From assembly GCF_024746815.1 (NCBI RefSeq), contig NZ_CP080525.1, positions 124,001 to 188,000 on the forward strand: 64,000 nucleotides of DNA. The letters are read 5' to 3'. Position numbers and translations under genes: made by a program. Positions 17,883 through 25,607 of the stretch are shown in pieces. The notes beneath the pieces were generated by a model that saw only the letters and a program-made list of their open reading frames with translations, was not told where the DNA came from and did no database searches. This stretch comes from Mesorhizobium sp. AR07 (GTDB lineage Bacteria > Pseudomonadota > Alphaproteobacteria > Rhizobiales > Rhizobiaceae). The first letter of the stretch is position 1. Each line of letters opens with the position of its first letter.

Positions 17883-18188
17883 ATGTCCGCGCGCATTTTC
17901 AGCCCAGCCAAAACCGCGATGCAGTCCGGCAAGGCCAAGACCGGCCACTGGGTGCTCGAATTCGATCCCGAGGTGCGCAAGAAGATCGACCCCCTGATGG
18001 GTTACACCACGTCGGGGGACATGAGAAGCCAGATCAGGCTTACCTTCGACACCAGGGAAGAGGCGGTGGCCTACGCCGAAAAGGAAGCACTCGCCTACCG
18101 CGTCGAGGAGCCGAAAGAGACCAAGCGCCGCCAGATTTCCTATGCGGAGAATTTCCGCTATGACCGCAGGACGCCCTGGACGCATTGA
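17883..18188 (+). CDS. NDUFS4-like accessory subunit of respiratory complex I (ETC complex I subunit family)
   Basis: A 101-aa protein of the ETC_C1_NDUFS4 family, a peripheral accessory subunit of NADH:ubiquinone oxidoreductase shared by mitochondria and alphaproteobacteria. Recognisable stretches are ARIFSPAKTAMQSGKAKTGHWVLEFDPE and the C-terminal KETKRRQISYAENFRYDRRTPWTH, which matches the end of mitochondrial NDUFS4. There is no presequence, as expected in a bacterium. The start at MSARIF has GAGG upstream. It sits between two tRNA genes, far from any nuo operon in this window. Confidence 0.9.
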   Translation: MSARIFSPAKTAMQSGKAKTGHWVLEFDPEVRKKIDPLMGYTTSGDMRSQIRLTFDTREEAVAYAEKEALAYRVEEPKETKRRQISYAENFRYDRRTPWTH

Positions 18189-18237
18189 ACGGCGGCCAAC
18201 GCGCACAAGTATCCAGCCGGCCGGGCGGCCGGCCAGC

Positions 18238-18314
18238 GGTCCCGTAGCTCAGCTGGATAGAGCACCGGCCTTCTAAGCCGATGGTCACAGGTTCGAATCC
18301 TGTCGGGATCGCCA
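18238..18314 (+). tRNA. tRNA-Arg (anticodon TCT)
   Basis: A 77-nt cloverleaf: acceptor GGTCCCG/CGGGATC, discriminator G and encoded CCA. The anticodon loop CTTCTAA gives TCT, reading AGA/AGG. The T-arm CACAGGTTCGAATCCTGTC is intact. The outermost pair of the anticodon stem appears mismatched (C-A). It starts about 50 bp after the NDUFS4-like gene. Confidence 0.97.
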
Positions 18315-18472
18315 AACATTTTCAAAGGCTTGCGCCAATTGGCCTCATCAAGGCCGTTGGGTCTGTCATCCCGCGACTGCCAGCGCCACGACCCTGTGCA
18401 ACAGGCATTGAGCCTGGGCTTGCCGCCCTTTCGGCACGGCGATCCGGATTTATTTCGTGATCCGGCGGGGTT

Positions 18473-18497
18473 GGAACCTTAGCTCCCATCACGCGTT
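18473..18497 (+). promoter_or_regulatory. EcfG-type general stress response promoter
   Basis: GGAAC (18473-18477), 16 bp, CGTT (18494-18497) is an exact match to the alphaproteobacterial EcfG/RpoE2 consensus. It points to the small gene at 18598, with a leader of about 90 nt. The 18315-18597 interval otherwise shows no gene. Confidence 0.6.
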
Positions 18498-18597
18498 CGG
18501 GGCCTTGTATTCGCGGCGCCTCATAAAAAGGCAATGTGCGGGCCGGCGAATCGGGTGGGATAAAACAGGTGCGGGTTGGGGGAGGAGAAGCCAGGCT

Positions 18598-18822
18598 ATG
18601 TCGAACCGTGAAATTGGAACGTCCCCCGCGTTGGGGCGGCGTATCGCCGAACTCAAGGCCAGGATGCAGGATGCCGAAATTTCCGATCATGAAATGAAGA
18701 CGTTTCACAAGGTCGCCGCCATCATGGGGGCAGGCGACGGCTCCCTACGGCTGGATGCCGACGACCTGATCGCGGCATCCTTCGTCGTCGAGACGCTGGG
18801 TGGGCCGGCGCCCAGCCGCTGA
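18598..18822 (+). CDS. small hypothetical protein (74 aa), probable stress gene
   Basis: A 74-aa acidic, helical cytosolic protein (LGRRIAELKARMQDAEISDHEMKTFHKVAAIMGAG, then LRLDADDLIAASFVVETLGG). No family recognised, no signal peptide or membrane segment. The start at MSNREIGTSP is preferred: the longer in-frame sequence would begin inside the EcfG promoter at 18473-18497, and GGAGAAG lies about 12 nt upstream. The promoter suggests a role in general stress, but the biochemical function is unknown. Confidence 0.66.
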   Translation: MSNREIGTSPALGRRIAELKARMQDAEISDHEMKTFHKVAAIMGAGDGSLRLDADDLIAASFVVETLGGPAPSR

Positions 18823-19012
18823 TAGTCAGGATTCCCCTGCATCAGCCCGAAGTCCAGCAAGGGACTGTTCTCACCGCAGGAGCGAGCACGGCTGCCGTCC
18901 GCGTCGTTGGCCTCCGGTTGCCGTGCCTGCCGATATCGAATTGGAAGGAAAGTCTTATCAATTTGTTTGCGTTGGTGCGTCATAGTAGTGGCGACTAACG
19001 GAATGGACCGCG

Positions 19013-19801
19013 ATGAAGCTCGATCTGTCGCCGACGAGCTGGGGCAGGGTGTTCGCTGTTACAATAGTCGGTACGGCATTCTTCATTGCCGTGGCGTTCT
19101 TCGTCGATTCCTTCAATTTCCCCTATCTTTCACCCGAGGCGGTGTGGCGGGCGCAACTGACCGATCTGATGCTGCCTTTGGTGCTGGGCGGCTCATTTCT
19201 GTCTTTTCTCATGTGGAAGATTCGCCAACTGGCCATCGCCCAGCGCGACCTCACCGTCATTGCCGCCACAGACAGCCTGACGGCGGTATTGAACCGCGGC
19301 GCCTTCTCTATGCTGGTCGAAGCCTATCTCGAGCAGACCCGCAAGCAGGAGCGGGCCAATTCGGGGGCACTGCTGATCATCGATGCCGACCATTTCAAGG
19401 CAATCAACGACCGCCTGGGCCATGATTGCGGCGATCAGGCGCTCAAGCTGATCGCACAGGCGATCAAGGGGCAGCTGCGCGGCGGCGATATCGTCGGCCG
19501 CATCGGCGGCGAGGAGTTCGGCGTGTTTCTTCCCGGCGTCGATCCCTCGCAATCCTGGGTGGTTGCAGAAAGCATTCGCCGGCGCATCCGTGAGATGGAC
19601 TTTTCGCCCGATGGCAAGCCTTGCCCGCTTTCCGTCAGCATCGGCGGCACAAGCTTTTCGGGGCCGACCACGTACGAACAGATTTTCTTGGCGGCCGACA
19701 GACGGCTTTACGCGGCCAAGTCGAACGGGCGCGATCAAGTCAGCTTCGATCCGGCAGGGGACCCTCTGGTGCCGCTGCCCGGCGTCGCCACGGTGCACTG
19801 A
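19013..19801 (+). CDS. membrane diguanylate cyclase (GGDEF domain)
   Basis: A 262-aa inner-membrane protein with two transmembrane segments (about 13-33 and 51-69) joined by a short periplasmic loop, then a GGDEF domain. The active-site loop is GGEEF (165-169), a functional variant, and the inhibitory RxxD site is present five residues upstream (RGGD, 156-159), so feedback by c-di-GMP is expected. The substrate-binding DADHFKAINDRLGHDCGD at 125-141 is intact. There is no EAL domain. It should synthesise c-di-GMP; the signal it senses is unknown. Confidence 0.93.
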   Translation: MKLDLSPTSWGRVFAVTIVGTAFFIAVAFFVDSFNFPYLSPEAVWRAQLTDLMLPLVLGGSFLSFLMWKIRQLAIAQRDLTVIAATDSLTAVLNRGAFSMLVEAYLEQTRKQERANSGALLIIDADHFKAINDRLGHDCGDQALKLIAQAIKGQLRGGDIVGRIGGEEFGVFLPGVDPSQSWVVAESIRRRIREMDFSPDGKPCPLSVSIGGTSFSGPTTYEQIFLAADRRLYAAKSNGRDQVSFDPAGDPLVPLPGVATVH

Positions 19802-19970
19802 CACCGGAGAAGGAAGCTGGCGCGGACAACTTCCTTGATGCCCCCCCCTATTGCTGTGCTCCTCCGCGTCGGTGATGTATGGGTCACCGCTGAAAACGTT
19901 CCTGCTTTCCTGAGTCCCAAAGCGTCCGGGCCGACGGTCCAGTCCCGGCCTTTCTCTATGCCGGCGAAGA

Positions 19971-20972
19971 ATGGCGGAACGGTTTTCAGGCAAGATCAGC
20001 GCGGCAACCATGATTCATCTGTTCAATGGCTTTCAGAACCCCTTTGGCGGCAGTGACCTCGAAACCTTGGAGCTGTACCGGCTGTTGAGCGCTGACTCGG
20101 AGGTGCGTCTGTGGGCAACCTCCTCCAGGGCGTCCAGTGAACTGCTGCGGCAATTTCCGATCCACCGTATCTCGCCGCTAACGCGGGATGTGCCGGACGG
20201 CGGCACTTACGTCTTCCTCGGCGCGCATTGGCGCAACAAGATGTGGCCTTACCTGATCCCGCGGCCGCGCCGGCTGATCTATGTCTTCAATACCTTTCAC
20301 CCGAAAGTCATGGCGCTGACGACGCGCATGCCACGCATGCTGAACTGGCCCGACGCCGAACTGGTGCTGATTTCCGATTTTCAGAAGCGCATGCTGCGGG
20401 TCGACGGCGTCGTGCATCCGTCGCCGATCGATATCCGCCGTTTTTCACCGCGGCTGGCCAGACCGGATGGCCCATTCACGGTCGGGCGGCTGAGTCGCGA
20501 TACGCCAGGCAAATATCATGCTGACGATGTGCCACTCTATGCGGCATTGCTGGCGGATGGCGTCACGCTGCGGATTCAGGGCTCGATGCTGCTAGAGGAG
20601 AGGCTCAAGCCGCACCCACAACTCGAGCTCTTCCCGCAAGGCCGGTTTGCGGCCGAACAGTTTCTGCAGACACTCGACGTGTTCTATTATCGCACCGGCT
20701 CGGATGTGGAGACGTTCGGCCGCGTGGTATTCGAGGCGATGGCCTGCGGTTTGCCCGTGGTCTGCCATTCGCATGGCGGCTATGCCGACCATATCAGGCA
20801 TGGCGAAAACGGCTTTCTGTTCGAGACGACGCAACAAGCGGGGCAGATCCTGGCCGAACTCAAAGCCGATCCGGGGCTGCGGGCGACAGTGGGTCGCGAG
20901 GCGCGGCGGAGCGTCGAGCAGCTGTTTTCACCTCAGGCGCTTCGACAGCGGCTGGATTTCTATCTGCGTTAG
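19971..20972 (+). CDS. glycosyltransferase family 4-type protein
   Basis: A soluble 333-aa GT-B fold glycosyltransferase. The C-terminal nucleotide-sugar site reads ETFGRVVFEAMACGLPVVCHSHGGYADHIRHGENGFLF, the E-x7-E motif of GT4 enzymes, and the N-terminal domain has FNGFQNPFGGSDLETLELYRLL. Donor and acceptor are unknown; there is no polysaccharide cluster nearby. The start is uncertain: 19971, or 20010 (MIHLFNGFQN), which begins nearer the conserved fold. It follows the diguanylate cyclase at 170 bp in the same orientation; an exopolysaccharide link is only a suggestion. Confidence 0.82.
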   Translation: MAERFSGKISAATMIHLFNGFQNPFGGSDLETLELYRLLSADSEVRLWATSSRASSELLRQFPIHRISPLTRDVPDGGTYVFLGAHWRNKMWPYLIPRPRRLIYVFNTFHPKVMALTTRMPRMLNWPDAELVLISDFQKRMLRVDGVVHPSPIDIRRFSPRLARPDGPFTVGRLSRDTPGKYHADDVPLYAALLADGVTLRIQGSMLLEERLKPHPQLELFPQGRFAAEQFLQTLDVFYYRTGSDVETFGRVVFEAMACGLPVVCHSHGGYADHIRHGENGFLFETTQQAGQILAELKADPGLRATVGREARRSVEQLFSPQALRQRLDFYLR

Positions 20973-21128
20973 CGGCACGTCATCGCCTGGGCCTTGCGGA
21001 CACCCTCGGCGCAACAACCATGCCCGGCCGGTTTGTCATCGATCTCGACATCGCGCTAAAGCTGGCATGCAAGCGAACCACCAGGGCGGACGGCATTTGC
21101 GCCACAGACTGAGCAGGACTTCCTACCG

Positions 21129-22355
21129 ATGACATTGATGGGCGCGGCGGCACTGCTGATCCTGATCCTGACTTACGCCGGTGTCGCTATTGGCCGCATC
21201 CCGGGCCTGCGTCTCGACCGGGCCGGGATCGCGCTGCTCGGCGGGGCAGCGATGATCGCCATCGGTGCGCTCAGCATGGAGGATGCCTATCGCGCGATCA
21301 ATTTCGACACCATCACGCTTCTGCTCGGCATGATGATCGTGGTGGCGCATCTGAAGGTCTCCGGCGCCTTTCGCGGCCTTGGCGCCATCGCCATAGAGCA
21401 TGCGCATGCGCCCTTCATGCTTTTGGTGATGGTGACGCTGCTCACCGGCGTGCTGTCGGCCTTTCTGGTCAACGACGCCATCTGCCTGGTCATGGCGCCG
21501 ATCGTCGTCCACGTCACCCGCGTCATCAACCGCAACCCTGTCCCCTATCTGATCGCCACCGCCACCGCGTCGAATTGCGGCAGCGTCGCCACCATCACCG
21601 GCAATCCGCAAAACATGGTCATCGGTGCGCTGTCGGGCATTTCCTATCCTGCCTTTTCGGCAGCACTCGCGCCGGTCGCCTTGTTTGGGCTCGTCGCGGT
21701 CATTGTCATCATCCGCATCGTCTACCGGACTGAATTCGCCCGCACGGCCCAATTGACCCCAGAGGTCTCGCGTGGCCGCATGCATAAGGGACAGGTGCTG
21801 AAAGCGGTGGTGGTCTGCATCGGATTGGCCGTCGCCTTTTTTGCCGGCGTGCCTGTCGCCAAGGCGGCACTCATCGGCGGCGCCATCCTCTTGCTCACCC
21901 GTGCCATCAAGCCGGAACGCATCTACCGCGAGATCGACGGGCCGCTGCTGTTCATGTTCGCCGGCCTGTTCGTGGTCGTCGCCGGCGCGGAAAAGACGCT
22001 GCTGACGCCCGACATCATTGCCTCGGCCAAGAACCTCGGGCTGGACGATGTCTGGCGGCTGTCCGGCTTCACAGCGGTGCTCTCTAATGTCATGAGCAAT
22101 GTCCCGGCCGTGCTGGCGCTGCGGCCCTTCATACCCGGCCTCGAAAATCCTGAACGTGCCTGGCTGGTGGTGGCGATGAGCTCGACGCTGGCCGGCAATT
22201 TCACGCTGCTCGGTTCGGTCGCCAATCTGATCGTCGCCGAACAGGCCAAGGCCGCCGGCACGCCGCTATCCTTCGGCGCCTTCTTCAAGGTCGGTTTGCC
22301 GCTGACGCTGATAACGCTCGTCGCCGGAACGGAATGGCTGGCGCTTGGATTCTAG
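21129..22355 (+). CDS. SLC13/ArsB-NhaD-type ion transporter
   Basis: A 408-aa inner-membrane protein of the ion-transporter superfamily (SLC13, ArsB, CitMHS), with about ten to eleven membrane segments. Paired signature loops are SAFLVNDAICLVMAPIVV with NCGSVATITGNPQNMVIG in the first half, and SNVMSNVPAVLAL with NFTLLGSVANLIVAEQAK in the second, reflecting the inverted internal repeat. Substrate may be Na+/H+, an oxyanion or a dicarboxylate; motifs alone do not decide. Its stop overlaps the end of the convergent tetR gene by 4 bp. Confidence 0.9.
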   Translation: MTLMGAAALLILILTYAGVAIGRIPGLRLDRAGIALLGGAAMIAIGALSMEDAYRAINFDTITLLLGMMIVVAHLKVSGAFRGLGAIAIEHAHAPFMLLVMVTLLTGVLSAFLVNDAICLVMAPIVVHVTRVINRNPVPYLIATATASNCGSVATITGNPQNMVIGALSGISYPAFSAALAPVALFGLVAVIVIIRIVYRTEFARTAQLTPEVSRGRMHKGQVLKAVVVCIGLAVAFFAGVPVAKAALIGGAILLLTRAIKPERIYREIDGPLLFMFAGLFVVVAGAEKTLLTPDIIASAKNLGLDDVWRLSGFTAVLSNVMSNVPAVLALRPFIPGLENPERAWLVVAMSSTLAGNFTLLGSVANLIVAEQAKAAGTPLSFGAFFKVGLPLTLITLVAGTEWLALGF

Positions 22356-22939
22356 GCCTGGCTGCTTGAAGTTCGCGCTCGGACAAGCGTGGCGGCGGCA
22401 TGTCCGGCTGCCTCGATATAATCGGGGTTGCGATGGATCAGCATGATCGAAAAGCAGCCGTCTATCAGCAGCACGATCTCGCGCGCCAAGGCTTGCGGCT
22501 CCTCGACGTCGTAGTCTGAAAATTCGCCAGCCAGCCATGTTTCAAAATTTGACTTGTGTCGCGACCCGACCTTGATCGCCGGATGCCCAGGCATCGAAGC
22601 GAGTTCCGCGGCCGTGCGCAGGAAGCCGCACCCCTTCCATTTGGGATGGCGCGCGGCTCTCGCCAGATTGCTGAAGATCGCCTCGACCTTGTGATCCGCG
22701 CCGCCTTCCGCCGCATCGAACCAGCCGGCCATCAGCTTCAGATTGGGCTGGTCGCGGCCATCGAGATAAGCGGCGATCAGGTCGTCCTTGCTTTTGAAGT
22801 GATAGTACAGCGTTCGCTTGGTGAGCCCCGCCTTTTCGGCGATGGCATCGACGCTGACGCGGCCGATTCCCTCGGCATAGAAGAGTTTCGTCGCGGCTTC
22901 GACGATGCGCTTGCGGGTAGGTCTTTGTGATTCAGGCAT
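22352..22939 (-). CDS. TetR family transcriptional regulator
   Basis: A 195-aa repressor with an N-terminal TetR helix-turn-helix (RIVEAATKLFYAEGIGRVSVDAIAEKAGLTKRTLYYHFKSKDDLIAAYL, about 9-56) and a ligand-binding C-terminal part (KWKGCGFLRTAAELASMPGHPA). It is transcribed divergently from the enoyl-CoA hydratase gene, with a palindrome at 22948-22969 in the short gap, so it probably controls both. Ligand unknown; an acyl-CoA is plausible from the neighbour. Confidence 0.92.
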   Translation of the reverse strand: MPESQRPTRKRIVEAATKLFYAEGIGRVSVDAIAEKAGLTKRTLYYHFKSKDDLIAAYLDGRDQPNLKLMAGWFDAAEGGADHKVEAIFSNLARAARHPKWKGCGFLRTAAELASMPGHPAIKVGSRHKSNFETWLAGEFSDYDVEEPQALAREIVLLIDGCFSIMLIHRNPDYIEAAGHAAATLVRARTSSSQA

Positions 22940-22947
22940 AAGCTGAA

Positions 22948-22969
22948 GTATACCGACTAGTGAATATAC
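22948..22969. promoter_or_regulatory. candidate TetR operator
   Basis: A 22-bp imperfect palindrome of the form GTATA-N3-ACTAGT-N3-TATAC lies 9 bp before the tetR ATG and 58 bp before the hydratase start, between divergent genes. Size and position suit a TetR dimer site. Confidence 0.5.
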
Positions 22970-23027
22970 ACAAGTGGCGAAGGGCGTAAGCTTCCGGCCC
23001 ATGAACATCAATGGAGAAGGAAGCCAG

Positions 23028-23936
23028 ATGACCGATCTTGTCCTGAGCGAGACCCGTGACGGGGTAACCGTCCTCACCCTCAATCGTCCGGAAAAACTGA
23101 ACGCGCTGAACTATGCCCTGATCGATCGCCTGCTTGCGGCTCTCGATGACATCGAAGTCGATGACGGTGTCCGCGCGGTCATTCTGACCGGCGCGGGCGA
23201 GCGGGCGTTCTCGGCGGGCGGCGACATCCACGAATTCTCGGCCAGCGTGGCGCTTGGCGCCGATGTCGCGATGCGCGACTTCGTCATGCGCGGGCAACGC
23301 CTGACGGCAAGGCTGGAAGCATTCCGCAAACCCGTCATCGCCGCCGTCAACGGCATTGCTTTCGGCGGTGGCTGCGAGATCACCGAGGCGGTGCCGCTCG
23401 CCATCGCCAGTGAGCCGGCCTTGTTCGCCAAGCCGGAAATCAACCTCGCAATGCCGCCAACCTTTGGCGGAACGCAGCGCCTGCCTAGGCTCGCAGGGCG
23501 CAAGCGGGCGCTCGAACTGCTTTTGACCGGCGACTGGTTTCTGCCGCAGCGGGCGCTTGAATTGGGTCTCGTCAACCAGGTGGTGCCGCATGGCGACCTG
23601 ATGCCGGCCGCAATCGACCTGGCCAGGCGTATCCTGCGGCACTCCGGGCTGGCGGTCGCGAGCATTCTCACGGCGGTAACGCGCGGCCTCAACCAGAGCA
23701 TCGCCGAAGGCTTGCTGGTCGAGGCCGAGCAGTTCGCACACATGGCTCCGACCGCCGACCTGCGTGAAGGGCTCGACGCCTGGATCGAGCGGCGCCAGCC
23801 CGGCTATGACGGCTCGTGGACCCATATTGCGCGGCCTGACGAGGCCAGGCGCGCCTCGTTGGCTTTGGATCAGGCCGCGGATCAGGGCGCTACGTCCACA
23901 TGGCCTTTCATGTTGGGGTGGAAGCGGCAGAAATAG
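23028..23936 (+). CDS. enoyl-CoA hydratase/isomerase (crotonase) family protein
   Basis: A 302-aa crotonase. The oxyanion-hole segments are ERAFSAGGDIHEF (about 58-70) and NGIAFGGGCE (108-117). Both catalytic glutamates of enoyl-CoA hydratase have counterparts (Glu117 and Glu137 in KPEINLAMPPTFGGTQRLPR), supporting hydratase activity in fatty-acid or branched-chain oxidation. The family usually ends near 260 residues; here about 35 extra residues follow the ERRQPGYDG stretch. The last 55 bp overlap the convergent cupredoxin gene, suggesting loss of an earlier stop. The start at MTDLVLSETRDG has GGAAGG upstream. Confidence 0.9.
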   Translation: MTDLVLSETRDGVTVLTLNRPEKLNALNYALIDRLLAALDDIEVDDGVRAVILTGAGERAFSAGGDIHEFSASVALGADVAMRDFVMRGQRLTARLEAFRKPVIAAVNGIAFGGGCEITEAVPLAIASEPALFAKPEINLAMPPTFGGTQRLPRLAGRKRALELLLTGDWFLPQRALELGLVNQVVPHGDLMPAAIDLARRILRHSGLAVASILTAVTRGLNQSIAEGLLVEAEQFAHMAPTADLREGLDAWIERRQPGYDGSWTHIARPDEARRASLALDQAADQGATSTWPFMLGWKRQK

Positions 23937-24190
23937 TCGACCGGTCCCGCAGCCTTCAACGTCAGGCTCGCTGACTTTTTCGGCGGGATCATCACCTCCC
24001 AGCCGCCCTTGACGGTCGCCGTGTGGGCGAACATGTCCTTGTTCACCCACTCGATCGTGTCGCCCACCTTCGCCTCGACGATGGCTGGCGAGAACACCAG
24101 TTTGTCAATGGAGACCTGGATGGTTTCAGCCTGGGCCGGAACCATGCCGAAGGCCAGCGTCAACGCGATCCATGGATGGCGTTTCGACAT
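23882..24190 (-). CDS. periplasmic cupredoxin (amicyanin/plastocyanin-like)
   Basis: A 102-aa blue-copper-type protein. Signal peptide 1-21 (ends AQA|ETI). Type 1 copper ligands are all present: His56 (FAHTATV), then Cys88, His91 and Met94 in YFCRFHPNM. The tight C-x2-H-x2-M spacing resembles amicyanin. It should be a small periplasmic electron carrier. It lies 10 bp after the DUF4142 gene, so it is co-transcribed from the sigma-type promoter at 24784. Its 3' end overlaps the convergent hydratase gene. Confidence 0.88.
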   Translation of the reverse strand: MSKRHPWIALTLAFGMVPAQAETIQVSIDKLVFSPAIVEAKVGDTIEWVNKDMFAHTATVKGGWEVMIPPKKSASLTLKAAGPVDYFCRFHPNMKGHVDVAP

Positions 24191-24200
24191 GCCCCTGTCC

Positions 24201-24725
24201 TTACTTCAGCATGCCGGCAACATGTTCGGCATGCTGCTCATGGCCCTGGAATATCTTCAGGCCGGTTTCCAGCAGGCTCTTCAGTTCGGCATTGCTGGCC
24301 GAGGGGATGAGCAGGGTTTCGAGAGCGCCGTTGACCTGCTTGTGATAGGCGACCTCGTTGTCGACATAGGCCTTGTCGAAGGCAGCACCGTCGAGCTTGG
24401 CGAGCTTGGCCCTTTCTTCGGTGGCCGCCTTGCTCAGCGCCTGGCTGGTGGCGTTGTCTTCCGGCGTGACCTTCAGCTTCTTGACCAGGTCGAGCGCCTG
24501 CACGTTCACGGCTTCGTGGTCGCGCACCATGTCGTTGGCGAAATCCAAGACCTCCTTGTTCTTCGATTTCGCGATCGCCAGCTTGGCGGCCTCAACGTCG
24601 ATGACACCGGCCGTGTAGGCGATGTGGGCGATCTGCGGGTCGGTCGGCTTGTCGGCCGCTTGTGCGAACGGGGCAGTTCCAAGCAGCAGCATGGCGGCCA
24701 GGGCGGCAGTGTGTCGGATAAGCAT
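24201..24725 (-). CDS. DUF4142 family periplasmic protein
   Basis: A 174-aa exported protein: signal peptide 1-23 (PFAQA|ADK), then an all-helical DUF4142 domain related in outline to ferritin-like four-helix proteins. Notable histidines and acids are in FANDMVRDHEAVNVQALDLVKKL, DNEVAYHKQVNGAL and GHEQHAEHVAGML, which could bind metal. The start at MLIRHTAALA has GAAGGAGA upstream and fits transcription from the promoter at 24784-24813. It is co-transcribed with the cupredoxin gene. DUF4142 proteins are often under ECF control and tied to envelope stress; exact function unknown. Confidence 0.9.
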   Translation of the reverse strand: MLIRHTAALAAMLLLGTAPFAQAADKPTDPQIAHIAYTAGVIDVEAAKLAIAKSKNKEVLDFANDMVRDHEAVNVQALDLVKKLKVTPEDNATSQALSKAATEERAKLAKLDGAAFDKAYVDNEVAYHKQVNGALETLLIPSASNAELKSLLETGLKIFQGHEQHAEHVAGMLK

Positions 24726-24783
24726 GGCATCTCCTTCGCCTGACGCGGAAATCGCGCCGGACAGCGTTTTTCGGTTGACGGTC

Positions 24784-24813
24784 ATTGGATGCTGGGCAGC
24801 GGCAAACGTTCCC
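24784..24813 (-). promoter_or_regulatory. ECF-type promoter of the DUF4142-cupredoxin operon
   Basis: Read on the minus strand: GGGAAC, 16 bp, CATCCAAT. The same two boxes at the same spacing lie upstream of the ECF sigma gene at 25551-25580, while the spacers are only partly similar. The -10 box is about 58 bp before the DUF4142 ATG. Confidence 0.72.
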
Positions 24814-24830
24814 AGGAATCGGCGAAAAGG

Positions 24831-25505
24831 TCAGCTTTCCAGGCCGAGCCGCCGCATCACGGCGCTGGTCAGCCTTTCGCAGCGTCGGCCGGCAAAGGGG
24901 AACGCATCGAGCAGCACCGGACCGATCTGGTCCTCCAGCGCCTTGCGCACCAGGGCGCGAGCCCGGTGCAGTCGTGTCTTGACGGTTTGCGGCCGCACGC
25001 CGAGAAGGTCGGCGGTCTCTTCGATGCTCATCCCCTCGAGCACCCGCGCGATGAACACCGTCCGATAGACATCGGGAAGGCTGTCGGTGGCCTGTTCGAC
25101 CAGCTGGAGGATCTGCCGTTGCGCCATCGTCCGTTCCGGATCGTCGCTGGGGTTGAGGGGGAACCGGATGATCTCGGCTTGCGGGTTTTCCGGCATTGCC
25201 ACCGCTCTGCGCCTGTTGCGCAGGCGGCCGAGCGCCTCGTTGATGACGATGCGCGACAGCCATGTGGCGAGCGAGGAGTAGCCGCGAAAGGCATCGAGAT
25301 GGGCGAAGGCCCTGACATAGGCCTCCTGCACAATGTCCTCGGCCTCGCTGTCGTTGCGCACCACGCCGCGAGCGATGCGGTAGAGCCTCTGGTTGTGCGT
25401 CTTGATGATGGTGCGGAAAGCGTCGCCTTCACGCGCCAAGGCGCGGCGCACGAGCTGCATGTCGCCTGAAGCGACAGAAGGTATGGCCGTCGAGACAGCA
25501 GGCAT
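24831..25505 (-). CDS. ECF RNA polymerase sigma factor
   Basis: A 224-aa extracytoplasmic-function sigma factor. Region 2 (about 27-95) includes RIARGVVRNDSEAEDIVQEAYVRAFAHLDAFRGYSSLATWLSRI. Region 4 (about 150-205) has SLPDVYRTVFIARVLEGMSIEETADLLGVRPQTVKTRLHRARALVR. The ATG at 25505 is preferred: GAGGAAA lies upstream, and earlier starts fall in or before its own promoter at 25551-25580. No anti-sigma gene adjoins it; the next gene downstream is DUF4142 and upstream is an HPP protein. The shared promoter implies autoregulation. Confidence 0.92.
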   Translation of the reverse strand: MPAVSTAIPSVASGDMQLVRRALAREGDAFRTIIKTHNQRLYRIARGVVRNDSEAEDIVQEAYVRAFAHLDAFRGYSSLATWLSRIVINEALGRLRNRRRAVAMPENPQAEIIRFPLNPSDDPERTMAQRQILQLVEQATDSLPDVYRTVFIARVLEGMSIEETADLLGVRPQTVKTRLHRARALVRKALEDQIGPVLLDAFPFAGRRCERLTSAVMRRLGLES

Positions 25506-25550
25506 GGCCAGTTTCCTCAATCCAATCCCGGACCGGAACCCGATTGAGAG

Positions 25551-25580
25551 ATTGGATGGCATTGCCGGCAAAAGGTTCCC
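25551..25580 (-). promoter_or_regulatory. ECF-type promoter of the sigma gene itself
   Basis: Read on the minus strand: GGGAAC, 16 bp, CATCCAAT, identical in boxes and spacing to the element at 24784-24813. It lies between the stop of the HPP gene and the sigma ATG (about 45 bp from the -10 box), which indicates positive autoregulation. Confidence 0.72.
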
Positions 25581-25607
25581 GGTCATTTGCGCCAGGTCCG
25601 GCGGCGG

